Positions 1 to 10,934 of a stretch of DNA of 64,000 nucleotides are shown one piece after another. Every line of letters starts with the position of its first letter. The stretch's first letter is position 1. The stretch spans positions 34,996,001 through 35,060,000 of the forward strand of contig CM051518.1 in NCBI GenBank assembly GCA_028015205.1. Reading direction: 5' to 3'. Source of the stretch: Mytilisepta virgata (lineage: Eukaryota; Mollusca; Bivalvia; Mytilida; Mytilidae). The position numbers were made by a program, and so were the translations under genes. The notes below the pieces were generated by a model. The model was given only the letters and a program-made list of their open reading frames with translations. It had not been told where the DNA came from and did not search any database.

Positions 1-845
1 CACCAAGCATGCAGCATCTAGGAGTAAGGCAAAGGACTATGGCAAGCCGTTTTACTATTTATTCTAACTTCAAGATATCTCATATAATATATAAGATATC
101 TCATATAATTTTCTTTATAAGATATCTTTTAAACCTTATAAGATATCTTATAAACTATATAAGATATATTATAAAGCTTATAAGATATCTTATAAAAACT
201 AGATTATATAAGATATCTTATATATTATATGAGATATCTTATTTAATTTATAAGATATCTCATAATTTTATTTATAAGATATCTTTTAAACCTTATAAGA
301 TATCTTATAAACTATATAAGATATCTTATAAAGTATATAAGATATCTTATAAAAACTAGATTATATGAGATATCTTATATATTATATGAGATATCTCATA
401 AACTATATAAGATATAAAGTTTATAGGATATCTTATAAATATTTTTTATATAAGATATCTTGTATACTTTATAAGATATCTCATATATTTTATGATATCT
501 TATATAGTATATAATATATCTCATATAATTTATAAGATATGATATCTTATTATAAACTATATAAGATATTTTATACACTATATAAGATATCTTATAAACT
601 ATATGAGATATCTTATAAAGTTTATTAGATATATTGAAGTTAGAATAAATAGTAAAACGGTTTGCCATAAACATGATAAAGGACTGGTAATCTAGGAGTC
701 CATATAATTTTTCCAGGTGGGGTGATATGTCTTCCTGTGTACTCTTACCTTGAGAGCCCTAATGTTAAATATTTGATTTACTGTGTCTATCTAGTACAAA
801 GTAGGGTTCCTATTATACATGTATCAACATGTTCTCATTCTGATA
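1..845 (+). repeat. SINE copy split by a palindromic insertion
   Basis: Bases 1-38 and 678-845 match, in the same order, the middle and distal parts of the SINE copy that follows at about 846-1267: the 'gcatctaggagtaa' block, then 'ggtggggtgatatgtcttcctg', then 'agtacaaagtagggt' and 'tgttctcattctgatatgcat'. The copy is interrupted by the palindromic element at 39-677. Its tail stops where the head of the next SINE begins, so the two are fused head to tail. The window edge cuts off its own head. Confidence 0.6.
39..677. mobile_element. Palindromic foldback/MITE-like element with 42-bp inverted ends
   Basis: The outer arms 39-80 and about 627-668 are inverted copies of each other with about two mismatches (arm starts ATGGCAAGCCG / ATGGCAAACCG). 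The interior is an array of short units built on the self-complementary core AAGATATCTT, spaced about 15-25 bp apart, so nearly the whole element can fold on itself. The octamer AAAGGACT lies at 31-38 and again at 678-685. The interrupted SINE has this block once in other copies, so the octamer reads as an 8-bp target duplication, as left by hAT-type transposases. The right end has about 9 bp beyond the matching arm, so the exact end is uncertain. The ORFs that run through it are products of the repeat. Confidence 0.65.
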
Positions 846-1267
846 TGCATTTACCGCCTCGGTGGTCTCATGGCAGCCTCCTCACCTCGAGTGGGGGTCG
901 GGGGTTTGATCCCCGGCTGGGTCAATCCAATGACAATAATATTGGTATTTGCTGCTTCTCTGCCAAGCATGCAGAATCTAGGAGTAAAAGCAAAGATCTA
1001 CTTGTTGGCGCGGAGTCAGTATAATGTGTCAGAGTGGGGTGATATGTCTTCCTGCAGACAGTTACCTCGTCACCTAGCCCTTTAAAAATCTGGCTCAGTG
1101 TGTCAGTATAGTACAAAGCAGGGACCATATTCATTATGATACATGTTCTCATCTTGATATGCACCTGGCTGCCACTGGAAGTTTAACAACAATTCATTTA
1201 TCATCCATGATATGCATTTACATAAATGTAATAATTGCATGGGATGTTAAACAATAATTTATCCATC
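846..1267 (+). repeat. tRNA-derived SINE, near full length
   Basis: The head carries a box A-like segment (GGTGGTCTCATGGC, about 851) and a box B-like segment (GGTTTGATCCC, about 903), at a spacing usual for a tRNA-type pol III promoter. The body shares long blocks with copies at 22640-22985 and 53690-53925, and the tail ends in 'aacaataatttatccatccat'. The class is judged from the promoter-like head and dispersed copies; the family name is not assigned. Confidence 0.6.
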
Positions 1268-1538
1268 CATCTATTAATTAGTGCTAATTTAATCCTACAA
1301 AACAAAACACGGTATTCCAAAATCCAAAAGTTTTCATCTATAATGCATCTGTGTAAATAGACAGAGTTTCACTTTTTTCACTACTGAAATTTTTGGTTTT
1401 TAACAGTGCTTGAACAAAAATGTTAATAACACCTCTCATTTTATGTACAGAAAATTAGAGTTGATAGTGAAACCATTAACACCCTATTTCAAAATGTAGG
1501 ACATTGTGACTCAAATTTTCCTGAATTTTGTTGTACTA

Positions 1539-2395
1539 AAGTGCAACCTGTCTAATCCGACACACTAAGGGGCAAGAGAATTGTGTCGGATTGTACAGGG
1601 TGTCGGAATACTCAGGTTTCACTTGTGAACAACACAAGTATGCACAACAATATCACGGGAAATAAGTGTGTGTGTCATGAATGTACATGTATGACGGTTT
1701 AATTTAAATCGTAAATCTTTTTATTAATCCTCCAGAATTATCGGCATATTGTTGGTTATAAAATTCCTTTTTTAGAAATATCCGACACTATCCCATACTT
1801 CTTGCCAAAGTTGTTTTTGGGTTAATTTTGGAATTTTATCAGAGTCTTCAATCAAATTTAACTTTTCATCTAAATTTAAATCCTTTCTAGCTCGTTTTGG
1901 TGAAGGCGAAGGAAAGACATTTTCCAAAATTCTCTTTTTACATTTAGATGTCGTAGCCATGTTGTATAATACTTGAATGATTTTTTTCAAAGAAACCTAA
2001 AATAACTCACATTAAAAGTTTTATTTTTCATATAGGTAAACCTACCTGTAACCCTTAACGAGCCTCAACTCACCTTCCGATCTATAAATTTGAATGTACG
2101 CAATCATGTCAATTTGTTTGACGGTTCAGTGATCATGATACACAATTAACATGTGATAATTATTTATTTTAATTTATTGATTAGCAGATCAAAGGGTCGC
2201 ATTAGACAGGATTAATTAGGTATAACTAATAACATCGGGACTTGAAAACAGTGTCGGATTACGGAAGTGACAGGTTTCGGAATACACAAGTGTTTTTAAC
2301 AAAGATTGTTATAGGCATTTTTCGGGACCGGAAACTTTTGTCGGATGTCACAAGTTGTCGGAATACTCAGGTGTCAGATTAAGCAAGTTGCACTG
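1539..2395 (-). mobile_element. Tigger/pogo-type DNA transposon, internal-deletion derivative
   Basis: The ends are inverted repeats: AGTGCAACCTGTCTAATC at the left, and the complement of GATTAAGCAAGTTGCACTG at the right. Both are flanked by TA, the usual target duplication of Tc1/mariner/pogo elements. On the - strand an ATG at 1960 opens a reading frame to 1772 that encodes a basic start (residues CKKRILENV), the segment [20 protein letters not shown], then VWDSVGYF. This matches the beginning of a CENP-B/pogo N-terminal helix-turn-helix that is cut short: relative to the copy at 32260, about 26 bp are missing after the QKQL codons. No catalytic DDE domain remains, so any mobility would depend on a transposase elsewhere. 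Confidence 0.7.
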
Positions 2396-2399
2396 TATA

Positions 2400-2830
2400 T
2401 AAGATGATTATAGTTCTGAAATATCAATATACTACCATAGGTTCTTTGAAAAAATACCAAAATGCAAAAATTTTACCAAAGTCACTCAAGCATCAAATAT
2501 AGGTCATGATGACTCAACTGTTTCTGACTGTTGTTGTACTACATTAGATAAATGCATAGGTATAATATCATTGGTATGTCGCAATAGCTTTTTGAGAAAT
2601 GGACCTAAATGCAAAACTTAACAGAGTCACTCATGCATGAAATGTGGGTCATAATGACCCATCTGTTGGAGAAATGCATTATACAGAGTATAATATAAGA
2701 GGATTGTACTGACAAAGTATCATAGGTATAACACCATGGATTCCTAGGATATGTATTAAAGTTAAAACTTTATTGGAGTCACCAGGTGGCAATATGTTCG
2801 ACCCATAAAATATGAATGTGTGATGTCAGG
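2400..2830 (+). repeat. Diverged fragment of family D repeat
   Basis: The segment has phrases typical of the longer family D copies at 26961 and 47833: 'gagaaatggacctaa', 'agtcactcatgcatgaaat', 'ggtcataatgac'. No terminal hairpin is visible. It probably lies upstream of, or in, the first intron of the EFCAB11 gene. Confidence 0.4.
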
Positions 2831-3065
2831 GCTTTGTAGGAACGAACATGGATACAAATCCCTGAATTGGGGGTCTTGCAGATACACAGGCTAAAGTTGC
2901 AAGATTTCAATTTGTAAAAATAAGAAAAAAGTATGAATGTACCACTGTGATTGGTTTCCTTTGATTCATCTTATGAATGCTTTGATATAAGTGTTAACTG
3001 AGTTTTTTTCTTTCTTTTAAAAATCATTATCAATTTACAGACATTTTAGATTTTTTGAATTTCAG

Positions 3066-3161
3066 GTTTTTTATGAGACAGATGATGGAGATAAGAGTTT
3101 CCTGACAAGAGAAGATGTAAAAGTAGCCATTGCAGAAATTTTTGGTTACAAATGTTCCAAG
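3066..3161 (+). CDS. EFCAB11: EFCAB11 exon with EF-hand 1
   Basis: Acceptor 'tttgaatttcag' before 3066 and donor gtaaat at 3162. The 32 codons run VFYETDDGDKSFL...GYKCSK and start and end in phase 0. Loop position 3 is G and position 6 is S, so calcium binding by this hand is doubtful. Confidence 0.9.
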
Positions 3162-6100
3162 GTAAATATTTGTTAAACTTCAGGCATGATATTAATATTG
3201 ATTCCTGTTCTGGTTTATTGAGTTATATCATTTCTGCATTGAAGATAGTTTTATTAGTTTTCAGCATGTTAGCTTTTGTGAAGACATTGAAAACACAAAT
3301 CAAACTATAGAAATATTTGTAACCCATAAAAAACATGGAAATATTTTGTTACTTACATTACTTGCCATTCTCAAAGCCTAATTTATTTTAGCAACTTATT
3401 CTATTATCAATGCATCACTCAACAACACAAAGTTATCTTTAACAATATATTGTTTTGTTCTTGATGACCAGACATATTGAAATATAATTAGCCTATTAAA
3501 TAATAGGTTTAACTGTTACTTGATGAAATTACATGTTAAATGATTAACGACCCAAAGACACAACAAGATGGACTTGATCTGTAATGTGTTTTTTTTATTT
3601 ATCTTTAATAAGAGTGTGAAAATCAAGGCTAAATATGTTAATTACGATGAAATTCAAAATGAAAATGTATCTGTTGTACTTTGCTGTATATTTTAGTATA
3701 TATTTGATATCAGTCAACTGCCTTTGTTGTTGCAGTTAGAAAGAGATCAGCTGATGTCCAAATATGGAGAAGATGTACAAAATGTGAGGGGTAAGTTAGA
3801 AGAAGTTAGGAAAAATTATAGTGGGATACTTGTGCTCAGTATATTGTGAATTCAGAAATTAGTAAGTGTTTTTATTTATGCTGCACTATCAGACAGAATT
3901 TGTATTGAAATTTATTTATTAATAATGAAAATATGGGTTTTAAAATTGAAATCTTAACCTAATTGCATTTTCTGATTTATAATAGTTAGTTAAAATGGTC
4001 CTTATTACATAACAAAGTCAAAGTTTTTGGACAGGCCCAAAATTCTATATGAAAGAAAGATTTGAGATAAAGTGGAACTTAATGAAGGTTATTACTAAAC
4101 ACATGTACTGATAAAAAGAGTTTAGCAACAAATTTTTCATATCCTTTAAATATTTCTGAATATTGAACTAGAAATACTGTGAGCAAAGCTCACTAATTGA
4201 TACCCCCGCACCCCCTATCCCAAGGAATGGGAAAGTCAATGTTTTGCTATGGAAAACCCAAAAAGTTGGTCAGATCAAAATCTAAAATAGGAGGTGCACT
4301 ATGGCATCATGTGATAAAGATTCTCTGAAAGTCGCATGGAATTCCCTTTAGTGGTTTAGGAGGAGTTGCGGATGGCATACTGGTACCCCCTATCACAATG
4401 AATGGCAAAGTCCATGTGTTGGTATGGAAAACCCCAAATGTTGGTCAAATCAAAATCTAAAATAGGAGGTGCACTACAGCATCATGTAATAAAGATCCTC
4501 TGAAAGTTTCATCAAATTCCATTCAGTGGTTTAGGAGGAGCTGCGGATGGCATCATGGTACCCCTATCACAATGAATGTCAAAGTCCATGTTTTGGTATG
4601 GGTAACCCCAAATATTCATCAGATCAAAATCTAAAATAGGAGGTGCACTATGGCATCATGTAATAACGATCCTCTGAAAGTTTCATCAAATTCCATTCAG
4701 TGGTTTAGGAGGAGTTGCGGATGGCATCATGGTACCCCTATCACAATGAAAGTCAAAGTCCACACAACGAATACTATATACCCCGCTTTTTTCAAAAGCG
4801 GGGGTATAATAAATACATGTAGGATTACATTGTTGTTTTTTTTTTTGTCATTCTTCAACTTTCGATCCATCAAAATATATTTGATTTCTTGGTATTTTCA
4901 TTAGAACCAAAAGATTGATGTATTGAAATAGGGTGTTTCATGCATTAAGTATCCATTTATGATTTTTTCTTGTTACAAAATCAATGAAAATGACTTCTAT
5001 ATCATAGTTGAATAACTAGTTTTACTTATCAAGTTTTAGAGACAGAACCAACTGAAACAGTTCTTTTCATCCAACTTCCCAGCTACAATTTTTTTTTAAA
5101 ATGTGGAAGGTATATTTTTGCCTACCAGTAACGTCTCAATATTAAGGAAAAAGGGCTGGAGGTTTTCATTTATACGTATAACATGGGAGGTTTTATGGGC
5201 TAGGAAGAATACATATAAGTTATGTATAAATATTGCAACATAAGATTTGAGAAGGTCAGTGATTGCTATTGTAATATAGTGCTGATTATAATAAAAAGTT
5301 GTTTTGTTTATTTTCAGGCCTAGAGTTAGGTAAATTTCTTGAAGCAATGTCAGAGAAGTTGACAAAAACAGATTTGGACCAGGATATAAGGCATACCTTT
5401 ATGGCATTTGATTCTCAATGTAGGTTTGCAAATATACATTTAATGTATTCATTTGTATGGAAAAATTAATAGACTGAAAATTGTACACTACATAACCTAT
5501 TTATTATTAATTTTTTTTTTGTAGATTATCTAAAAAAACATCAATCAATAAATAATTGGTAAGGTTTTCAATAAATTTTACTATTTTGAATTTCAAAAAT
5601 AAACAAGCATTCTAAGAGTATTGCTGGGCAATACAATGTCTGGCTTGAACTATGAGAAAACAAACCAAACGTTCCTTGACTATGTGAAAATACCCTAACA
5701 TTTGGACAGAGTGATTCCTAAAAATCCTGAAACTATGTTTACAAGGGGTACACAATAATTACCCAGTCAGTCTGAAACTTGATCTGAAGCTCATCATTAT
5801 AAGCTCACATACCGAAAATAAGACCAATTAGGTTTGCAAAAAAAAGTCCAGAAAAATTATATTTTGACAATAATTTTTATTTCCAAGGGCAACAACTCTC
5901 TCAATAATTATCCATTCAGCATGAAAGTCAAACATGATCTGTAGCTCATCAGTATCAGCTCACATAATAGAAGGGTTTCCCCAAAAAAACCCAAGAAATT
6001 ATTATTTGGGAAATAATTCCTATTTCAAGGACAATGACTCTCACAATAATTATCCCATCAGCATGAAACTCGGACTTCATTTGTAGCTCATCATTACAAG

Positions 6101-9100
6101 CTCACAAACAAAAAATAATATCACTTGGCAGAAGGGTTTGCAAAAAAAGTCTGGAAAACTATAATTATTTTGGCAATTATTTCTATTTCTAAGGGCAATA
6201 AGTCTCACAATAATTGTTCAATCAGCGTCAAACTCAAACTTGATCTGTAGCTCATCATTATATAAACCAAAAATCAGATCAGTTAGTGTTTGCAATAAAG
6301 TCAAGAAAAAAAATATTTTGACAAAAATTTCTATTTCCAAGAGCCATAACTCTCACATACCAAAAATAAGATCATTTGGTAAAAGGGTTTGCTAAAAAAG
6401 GTCTAGAAAACTATTATTTTGGCAATAATTCCTATTTCCAAGGGGAAGAACTCTCACAATAATTATCCGATCAGTGTGAAACTCAAACTTGATCTGTAAC
6501 GCATCATTATAAGCTCACATACCAAAAATAAGATCGGTTGGTTAAATGGTTTCTGAAAAAAGTCTGAAAAACTGTAGTGTGCCTGATGGATGGACGGACA
6601 GACAGAGTTCAAACCTATAGCCCTTTTCAGAAATGTGTTTCCGGTATCACAAATCTTGACTCAAAAAATTAGAATTTGAAGCAAGTTATTTCCCTTGCTG
6701 GGACGTATTACTGGTTCGCTGCAGTGCAGAGCAACTGGTAGGAAGTAAATAGAAATTATTTATTACTTTGATATACAAATATTTCCAGATTTATAATCAA
6801 ATTTGATTACAACTACAAGTATGTTGGAAAAAATAGATCGTAAGTAGTTCCCAAATTTATATAAACAAAACATTACATGCAAATTAACAAGTTTTAAAAA
6901 CAGCTTATCCTTTACTCTTCATTGCAGCGAACCACTACTAAGTCCCAGTACATCTCATTAAGGGAAATATGTTCAAATTATAATTTTAGAGTCAGAATCG
7001 TGATACTGGAAATGAGTTTCTGAAAGGGCTATAGTCCCCTTTGTTAGCTCACCTGGCCTTAAAGGCCATGTGAGTTTTTGCCATCACTTTGCATCTGTCG
7101 TACGTCCACATTTCACATTTTCATCTGCTTTTCTGAAACCACCAATCCAAACTGAACCAAACTTCGCAGGAATGTTAATTGGATGGTGATGTACAAAACA
7201 TTTGTTTTTTGTGGGATTGGATATGACTACCAGGGACTTATCTTTAAACTCTTCTTGTCAGAAACTACTGAGCCAATTGAATTAGTTTGTTGCATGAATG
7301 ATCCTTGGATAAAACTCTACAAAAGGTATGTTTTTTGTGTTGAATGGAAATTCAAGATGGCTGCCACAGCCAGATTGGACCCTATGGGGAAATTGTTTAA
7401 AGGTCTTCTTGTAAGAAACTACCAAGCCAATTTAAATGTTTTTATGTATGAACAAGCATTGGATGAACCTCTACAAAAGGTATGTTTTTTGTGCCAAATG
7501 GAAATTAAAGATGGCTACCACAGCCGAACTTAGTTTAACATTGGAGCCTATGGGAAATTTTGTACAAAGGTCTTCTTGTCAGAAACTACCAAGCCAATTG
7601 AAATATTTTTATGTATGAACAAGCATTGGATGTACCTCTACAAAATGTATGTTTTTTGTGCCGATCAGAAATTCAATATGGCCGCCACAGCCAGACTAAG
7701 TTTAACATTGAATACTATGGGAAATTTGTACAAAAGTCTTCTTTTCAGAAAATACCAAGCTAATTGAAATATTTTTATGTATGAACAAGCATTGGATAAA
7801 CCTCCACAATAGTTCTGGTTTTTTTGGGGGTTTTTATGCTGATCTGAAATTCAAGGTGGTCACCACAGCCTGATGAGTTCTACATTGGACCCTATGGAGA
7901 AATTTGAACAAAGGTCTTCTTGTCAGAAAATACTAAGCCAATTGAAATTTTGCATGAAGATCCTTGGATAGATGTCTGCTACAAAAGTTAAGTTTTCATG
8001 CCAAATCGGAATCCAAGCCAGGAGCCACAGCTGGACTTAGTTAAACATTTTTAACATTGGACACTGGAAGAATTCTTTACCAATCTTATCTACAAGCGCT
8101 TTGTCAGTTGTTGTCACCTAAAATCCAGGTGAGCGATTCAGGCTCCATGGAGCCTCTGGTTTTCAATTAGATTTGTATGTGGTGATTTGGAAAATTTTTT
8201 GTTCAATGAACAGGTAAAAGCAAAAAAAATAAAATAAAAAATTATAAAGATTCATATCACAAAAAATGCTGCCAACCCCATTTGGTCTGTTTAGAATACA
8301 GCCAAGGTTCTGAAATATATTTATCATTTTTCGTGTTTTAATACTATGCACCTCTATTATATTAATTTAAATATTTCTTGTGAAAATTTTAAATTTATTT
8401 TCATTTTTGCATTTTTTTTTATTTCCATATAGGTAAGCAAAACAAAAAAATAAAAATTAAAATTAAAAAAGTACAAGTTTCCCAAATGTAAAATATGGAA
8501 AAATAATTGCATCCAATTTTACAATAGGAAAAAATACAGCTTCTCTTTGTAAAGTACTGTTTTACATTTTGTTGTCACATGTTTAGATTGAATGTTTCTC
8601 TTTGGATTGAAATTATAATATTAAAGGCTGATTATTTCTGAACCTCTCCCATTTATACCAGTGTTATTTTCTATTCTATTATATTGGAAATAAAAACTAG
8701 GTGCATCTGACAATGTATATGTCCGGTCCAATAGTGTGTGTGTGCATGTCAACCCAAACATTTTTTGTTCTTTGAGTCATTTAGATCACTCATATTAATT
8801 ACCTTAACTGTATTACAGGTAGAGGTTTTCTGACTGTTGGTGACTTCAAGAAAGCTGTTAGTCAGGTTGCTCCACACTTACCTGAACATACCATTGAGAT
8901 GTCATTTAGGTAAGGGATCATATTAAGTTGTTCTACTCTTCTTTGATAAAACAATAAATCTGTCAGTCTGTTAGAGGTGACTTGAAATAATGCTACACTT
9001 TAATTCCTTCACATAATAAGCCATCATTTCAGGAAGGGGTTGTATTGAGTAGATCTACACTTTTCTGTAGGAACAATAGAGCTGTCGTTCAGTTACAGTT

Positions 9101-10148
9101 GACTTATTACCTTAACACATAATTAAGCCATCATTTTAAGAAGGGGTTTTACTGGGTAGTTCTACACTTTTCTGTAGGAACAAAACAGCTGTCATTCAGG
9201 TTAAGCATCACGTAAGGTAGGTCAACCTTTTCTTTCAAAAACAGTACCTAGTTTGTAAAAGAGAAGCATTACCTACCGGTAGTTTGTTAGGGAGATAACA
9301 GGTTGGATTACAATTTTATGAAGAATAACAGGCTTTTACTTGAGTTCTAAATGTAGATTAGGAAATTCTTCAACATGTTTAAGAAATTACCAGTTTGCTG
9401 TAGTGCAGTGCAGCAGAACACAAACTTTAAGTCTATGTTTCTTCAGTAAAACATGAAAATGAAAAGCCTGAAACTAAAGGAAAGCTGGACTGATTGATGG
9501 TTTACAATGGAAAATCAGAATGTTTAGGTTAATTATGTCTCTTACCTGGAACAAATCACATTGCTGCGGTTATAGTCATGTGTAGAGGCATGTCCCACTG
9601 AAAAATAGCAATTTACTAAAGGAACATTAGGTTAGAGGAGCACATAAAGTAGCCCCAAATTTGTAGTTAAAGTTTTAAGACACTTGAATAGGGAATAACA
9701 GGTTGTTTTAATTACATGAAGATACGATAGCACTGTCATCCAGTTAAGTAAATTCTGGTAGAGTGTGTTTGATTGTGAGGGAATATTGAAATGTTCAGAT
9801 ATGGAGATAATTTTAGGCAGGTACAGTGTGAACTTAAATTACATTTGGATGTCTAAGAAAGTTATGTTAAAGACAGGTTATTGTATATTGAAGGAATATT
9901 CCATGTCCATTCAGCATGTTGTAAAATTGATTAATGCGAAGTTGATAAATTAAATCTTAATACCGGTACTATGGCTTGGAAAAAGAATTTTGTTTTTCTT
10001 TCTGCTTAATAAATATGATATGATATGAAGTATTAATGTGTCAACCTTTTGTTTTTGGTACAGAGAACTAGACAGAGATGGTGATGGACGAGTAAGCTAT
10101 AAAGACTTTGAGTTCATGATGAAATACAATTTAACAGAACATATTTAA
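3066..10148 (+). CDS. EFCAB11: EF-hand calcium-binding domain protein 11 (five 3' exons)
   Basis: Exons 3066-3161, 3736-3790, 5318-5419, 8819-8909 and 10064-10148 join in phase (0,1,1,2) to 142 codons plus a stop. The product has the layout of vertebrate EFCAB11: EF-hand 1 with loop DDGDKSFLTRED followed by IFGYKCSK; a linker ending DIRHTFMAFD; a degenerate EF-hand with RGFLTVGDFKKAVSQVAP; and a C-terminal EF-hand with loop DRDGDGRVSYKD and the end KYNLTEHI. Only the last loop has the canonical calcium ligands D1, D3, D5 and G6, with D instead of E at position 12; the others have lost ligands. Family knowledge gives no firm cellular role. The first exon (about 20-25 residues in the human protein) was not found and may lie upstream of the window. 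Orthology is inferred from memory of the human sequence. Confidence 0.88.
3736..3790 (+). CDS. EFCAB11: EFCAB11 exon, linker
   Basis: Acceptor 'ttgttgttgcag' and donor gtaagt. It encodes LERDQLMSKYGEDVQNVR plus one base (phase 1 out). This is a helical linker after the first EF-hand. Confidence 0.87.
4171..4806 (+). mobile_element. Family B repeat: hairpin-ended, three tandem units
   Basis: The left end has a perfect hairpin, GTGAGC-AAA-GCTCAC (4179-4193). The right end has a 10-bp perfect stem, CCCCGCTTTT-TTC-AAAAGCGGGG (4781-4803). The left 'gataccccc' and right 'gggggtata' are inverted subterminal repeats. Between them are about three units of roughly 173 bp ('caaagtccatgttttggtatgg' near 4228, 4403 and 4577). 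No coding capacity is seen. It lies in an intron of EFCAB11. Confidence 0.7.
5318..5419 (+). CDS. EFCAB11: EFCAB11 exon, middle region
   Basis: Acceptor 'gtttattttcag' and donor gtaggt. It encodes GLELGKFLEAMSEKLTKTD followed by LDQDIRHTFMAFDSQ and one base. It leads into the second half of the protein, where the degenerate hand begins (AFDSQC). Confidence 0.87.
5600..7040 (+). mobile_element. Family C repeat, split by a MITE
   Basis: It begins 'caagcattctaagagta' with a perfect hairpin, GTATTGC-TGG-GCAATAC (5618-5634), and contains about five diverged units of roughly 150-190 bp ('tgatctgtagctcatcattataagctcac', 'ccaaaaataagatca', 'aataattcctatttccaagg'). The end, 'aaacctatagtcccctt', is split at 6620 by the inserted element 6621-7028. 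A second copy is at 34834-35330. No ORF of note. Confidence 0.65.
6621..7028. mobile_element. MITE with about 30-bp terminal inverted repeats
   Basis: The left end CCCTTTTCAGAAATGTG... (6621-6650) is matched by the complement of 7000-7028, CCCTTTCAGAAACTCAT..., with both arms ending at GTATCAC. A second inverted pair lies inside ('ctggttcgctgcagtg' near 6710 and 'cattgcagcgaacca' near 6923). CTATAG is found on both sides (6615-6620 and 7029-7034) and once in the uninterrupted family C context, so it may be a 6-bp target duplication, although CTATAG is itself palindromic. Non-coding. Confidence 0.7.
7045..8161 (-). mobile_element. Family A repeat (reverse copy)
   Basis: Read on the - strand it starts at 8161 with the hairpin AGGCTCCATGGAGCCT and the box 'cgctcacctgg'. 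It runs through about five diverged units of roughly 170 bp ('aactaccaagccaattgaaat', 'aagatggccgccacagcc'), and ends at 7045 in the hairpin formed by 'agctcacctggcc' and 'ggccatgtgag'. The ORFs seen on the + strand here are repeat products. Confidence 0.7.
8200..8800. other. Intron sequence, A/T-rich, nothing recognised
   Basis: Intron 4 of the EFCAB11 model between the family A copy and the next exon. It is A- and T-runs without coding signals or a recognisable repeat. Confidence 0.5.
8819..8909 (+). CDS. EFCAB11: EFCAB11 exon with degenerate EF-hand
   Basis: Acceptor 'ctgtattacag' and donor gtaagg. It encodes RGFLTVGDFKKAVSQVAP then HLPEHTIEMSF, very close to the human order RGFLT-DFKKA-RQVAP-LPE. 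The exon's last bases and the start of the intron resemble tandem copies at about 9028 and 9131. Confidence 0.9.
8901..9215 (+). repeat. Tandem duplication that includes the exon 8819-8909 splice donor
   Basis: Three units start 'gtcatttaggtaagggatcat' (8901), 'atcatttcaggaaggggttgt' (9028) and 'atcattttaagaaggggtttt' (9131). They share 'tctac.cttttct' and 'aacaata..ctgtc.gt'. The first unit contains the end of the coding exon and its donor. Confidence 0.6.
10064..10148 (+). CDS. EFCAB11: EFCAB11 terminal exon with canonical EF-hand
   Basis: Acceptor 'tttttggtacag'. It encodes ELDRDGDGRVSYKDFEFMMK followed by YNLTEHI and TAA at 10146-10148. The loop DRDGDGRVSYKD is the best calcium-binding site of the protein. 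Confidence 0.92.
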
Positions 10149-10340
10149 AATTCTGGAATTATCATATTTACCAATGCCAGAAAGCAATTGTACTAGTGTA
10201 TGAAATAGGAAAATAAGATGACTCTATGTGTATATGAGCAAAAATCCCAACAAATACACATATATCAGCAATTTCAGCCACTGCAGATGATGAATACATG
10301 TATGTGATATTTTATTTCAAATAAAGCTTTATACTGTACA
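10149..10340 (+). terminator. EFCAB11 3' UTR and poly(A) signal
   Basis: AATAAA lies at 10320-10325, about 170 bp after the stop, followed by an A/T-rich stretch; another copy of the hexamer occurs at about 10365. This gives a short 3' UTR. Confidence 0.7.
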
Positions 10341-10454
10341 GCTATTTTTATCTTTTTTTTACCAAATAAAGAACAAAATGGATATTAGGAAAGGTTAACA
10401 ATAACATACCAATCAAACAACCAGACAGAACCCTGGATAAGAAATAACTAATTT

Positions 10455-10575
10455 TATTAAAGAGCAGAAAACACAAGCACAACAGAGAGTCAGGATAGTT
10501 TTACTTTGGTACAGCCACTGAACAGTGGGGGAGTTTAACTGGTACCCAAACCTCCCCCTTATCTATCCTGACACT
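10455..10575. repeat. Imperfect inverted repeat, about 92 bp
   Basis: 'agagtcaggatag' near 10487 pairs with 'ctatcctgacactct' near 10563. Inside it, 'ggggga' pairs with 'tccccc' and 'tggtac' with 'ggtacc'. It may be a small MITE or a folded RNA segment downstream of EFCAB11. Confidence 0.45.
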
Positions 10576-10934
10576 CTGGTGTATAAAACATACACAGTGA
10601 ATGCTTGCTGGAACTGCACAAATTATTCTGAAGGTACAAATGTACATAATTTAGATAGTAGGGTCAGAATGTGCTTGTTTTAATTCTAAAACTACAAATG
10701 TAGTTATGGCTCTCATAGCTGCTGGTCAGATAAAAAGTCAGAAGTAACATTTAAGGCTATCTCGTAATAGAATTCAATAGAAATCGACAGTGTTTGTGAC
10801 AAGCCACCTGAAATTTAAAGTTTTCAAGTCACTGGATGTTAATAATCTTTATTAAGAGCCTCATAGATACATTTTTGTATGTTCATTATATGTGTTTAAG
10901 AAAAAATTGAATGTTGCATTTGGCTTGATTTGGT

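Noticed and set aside
9..674. ORFs MQHLGVRQRTMASRF... (+) and MFMANRFTIYSNF... (-)
   Set aside because: Both are read through the palindromic AAGATATCTT array; their alternating KISYxxYKIS residues mirror the repeat.
846..920. tRNA gene
   Set aside because: Box A and box B-like sequences are present, but no foldable cloverleaf was found and the segment is the head of a dispersed SINE.
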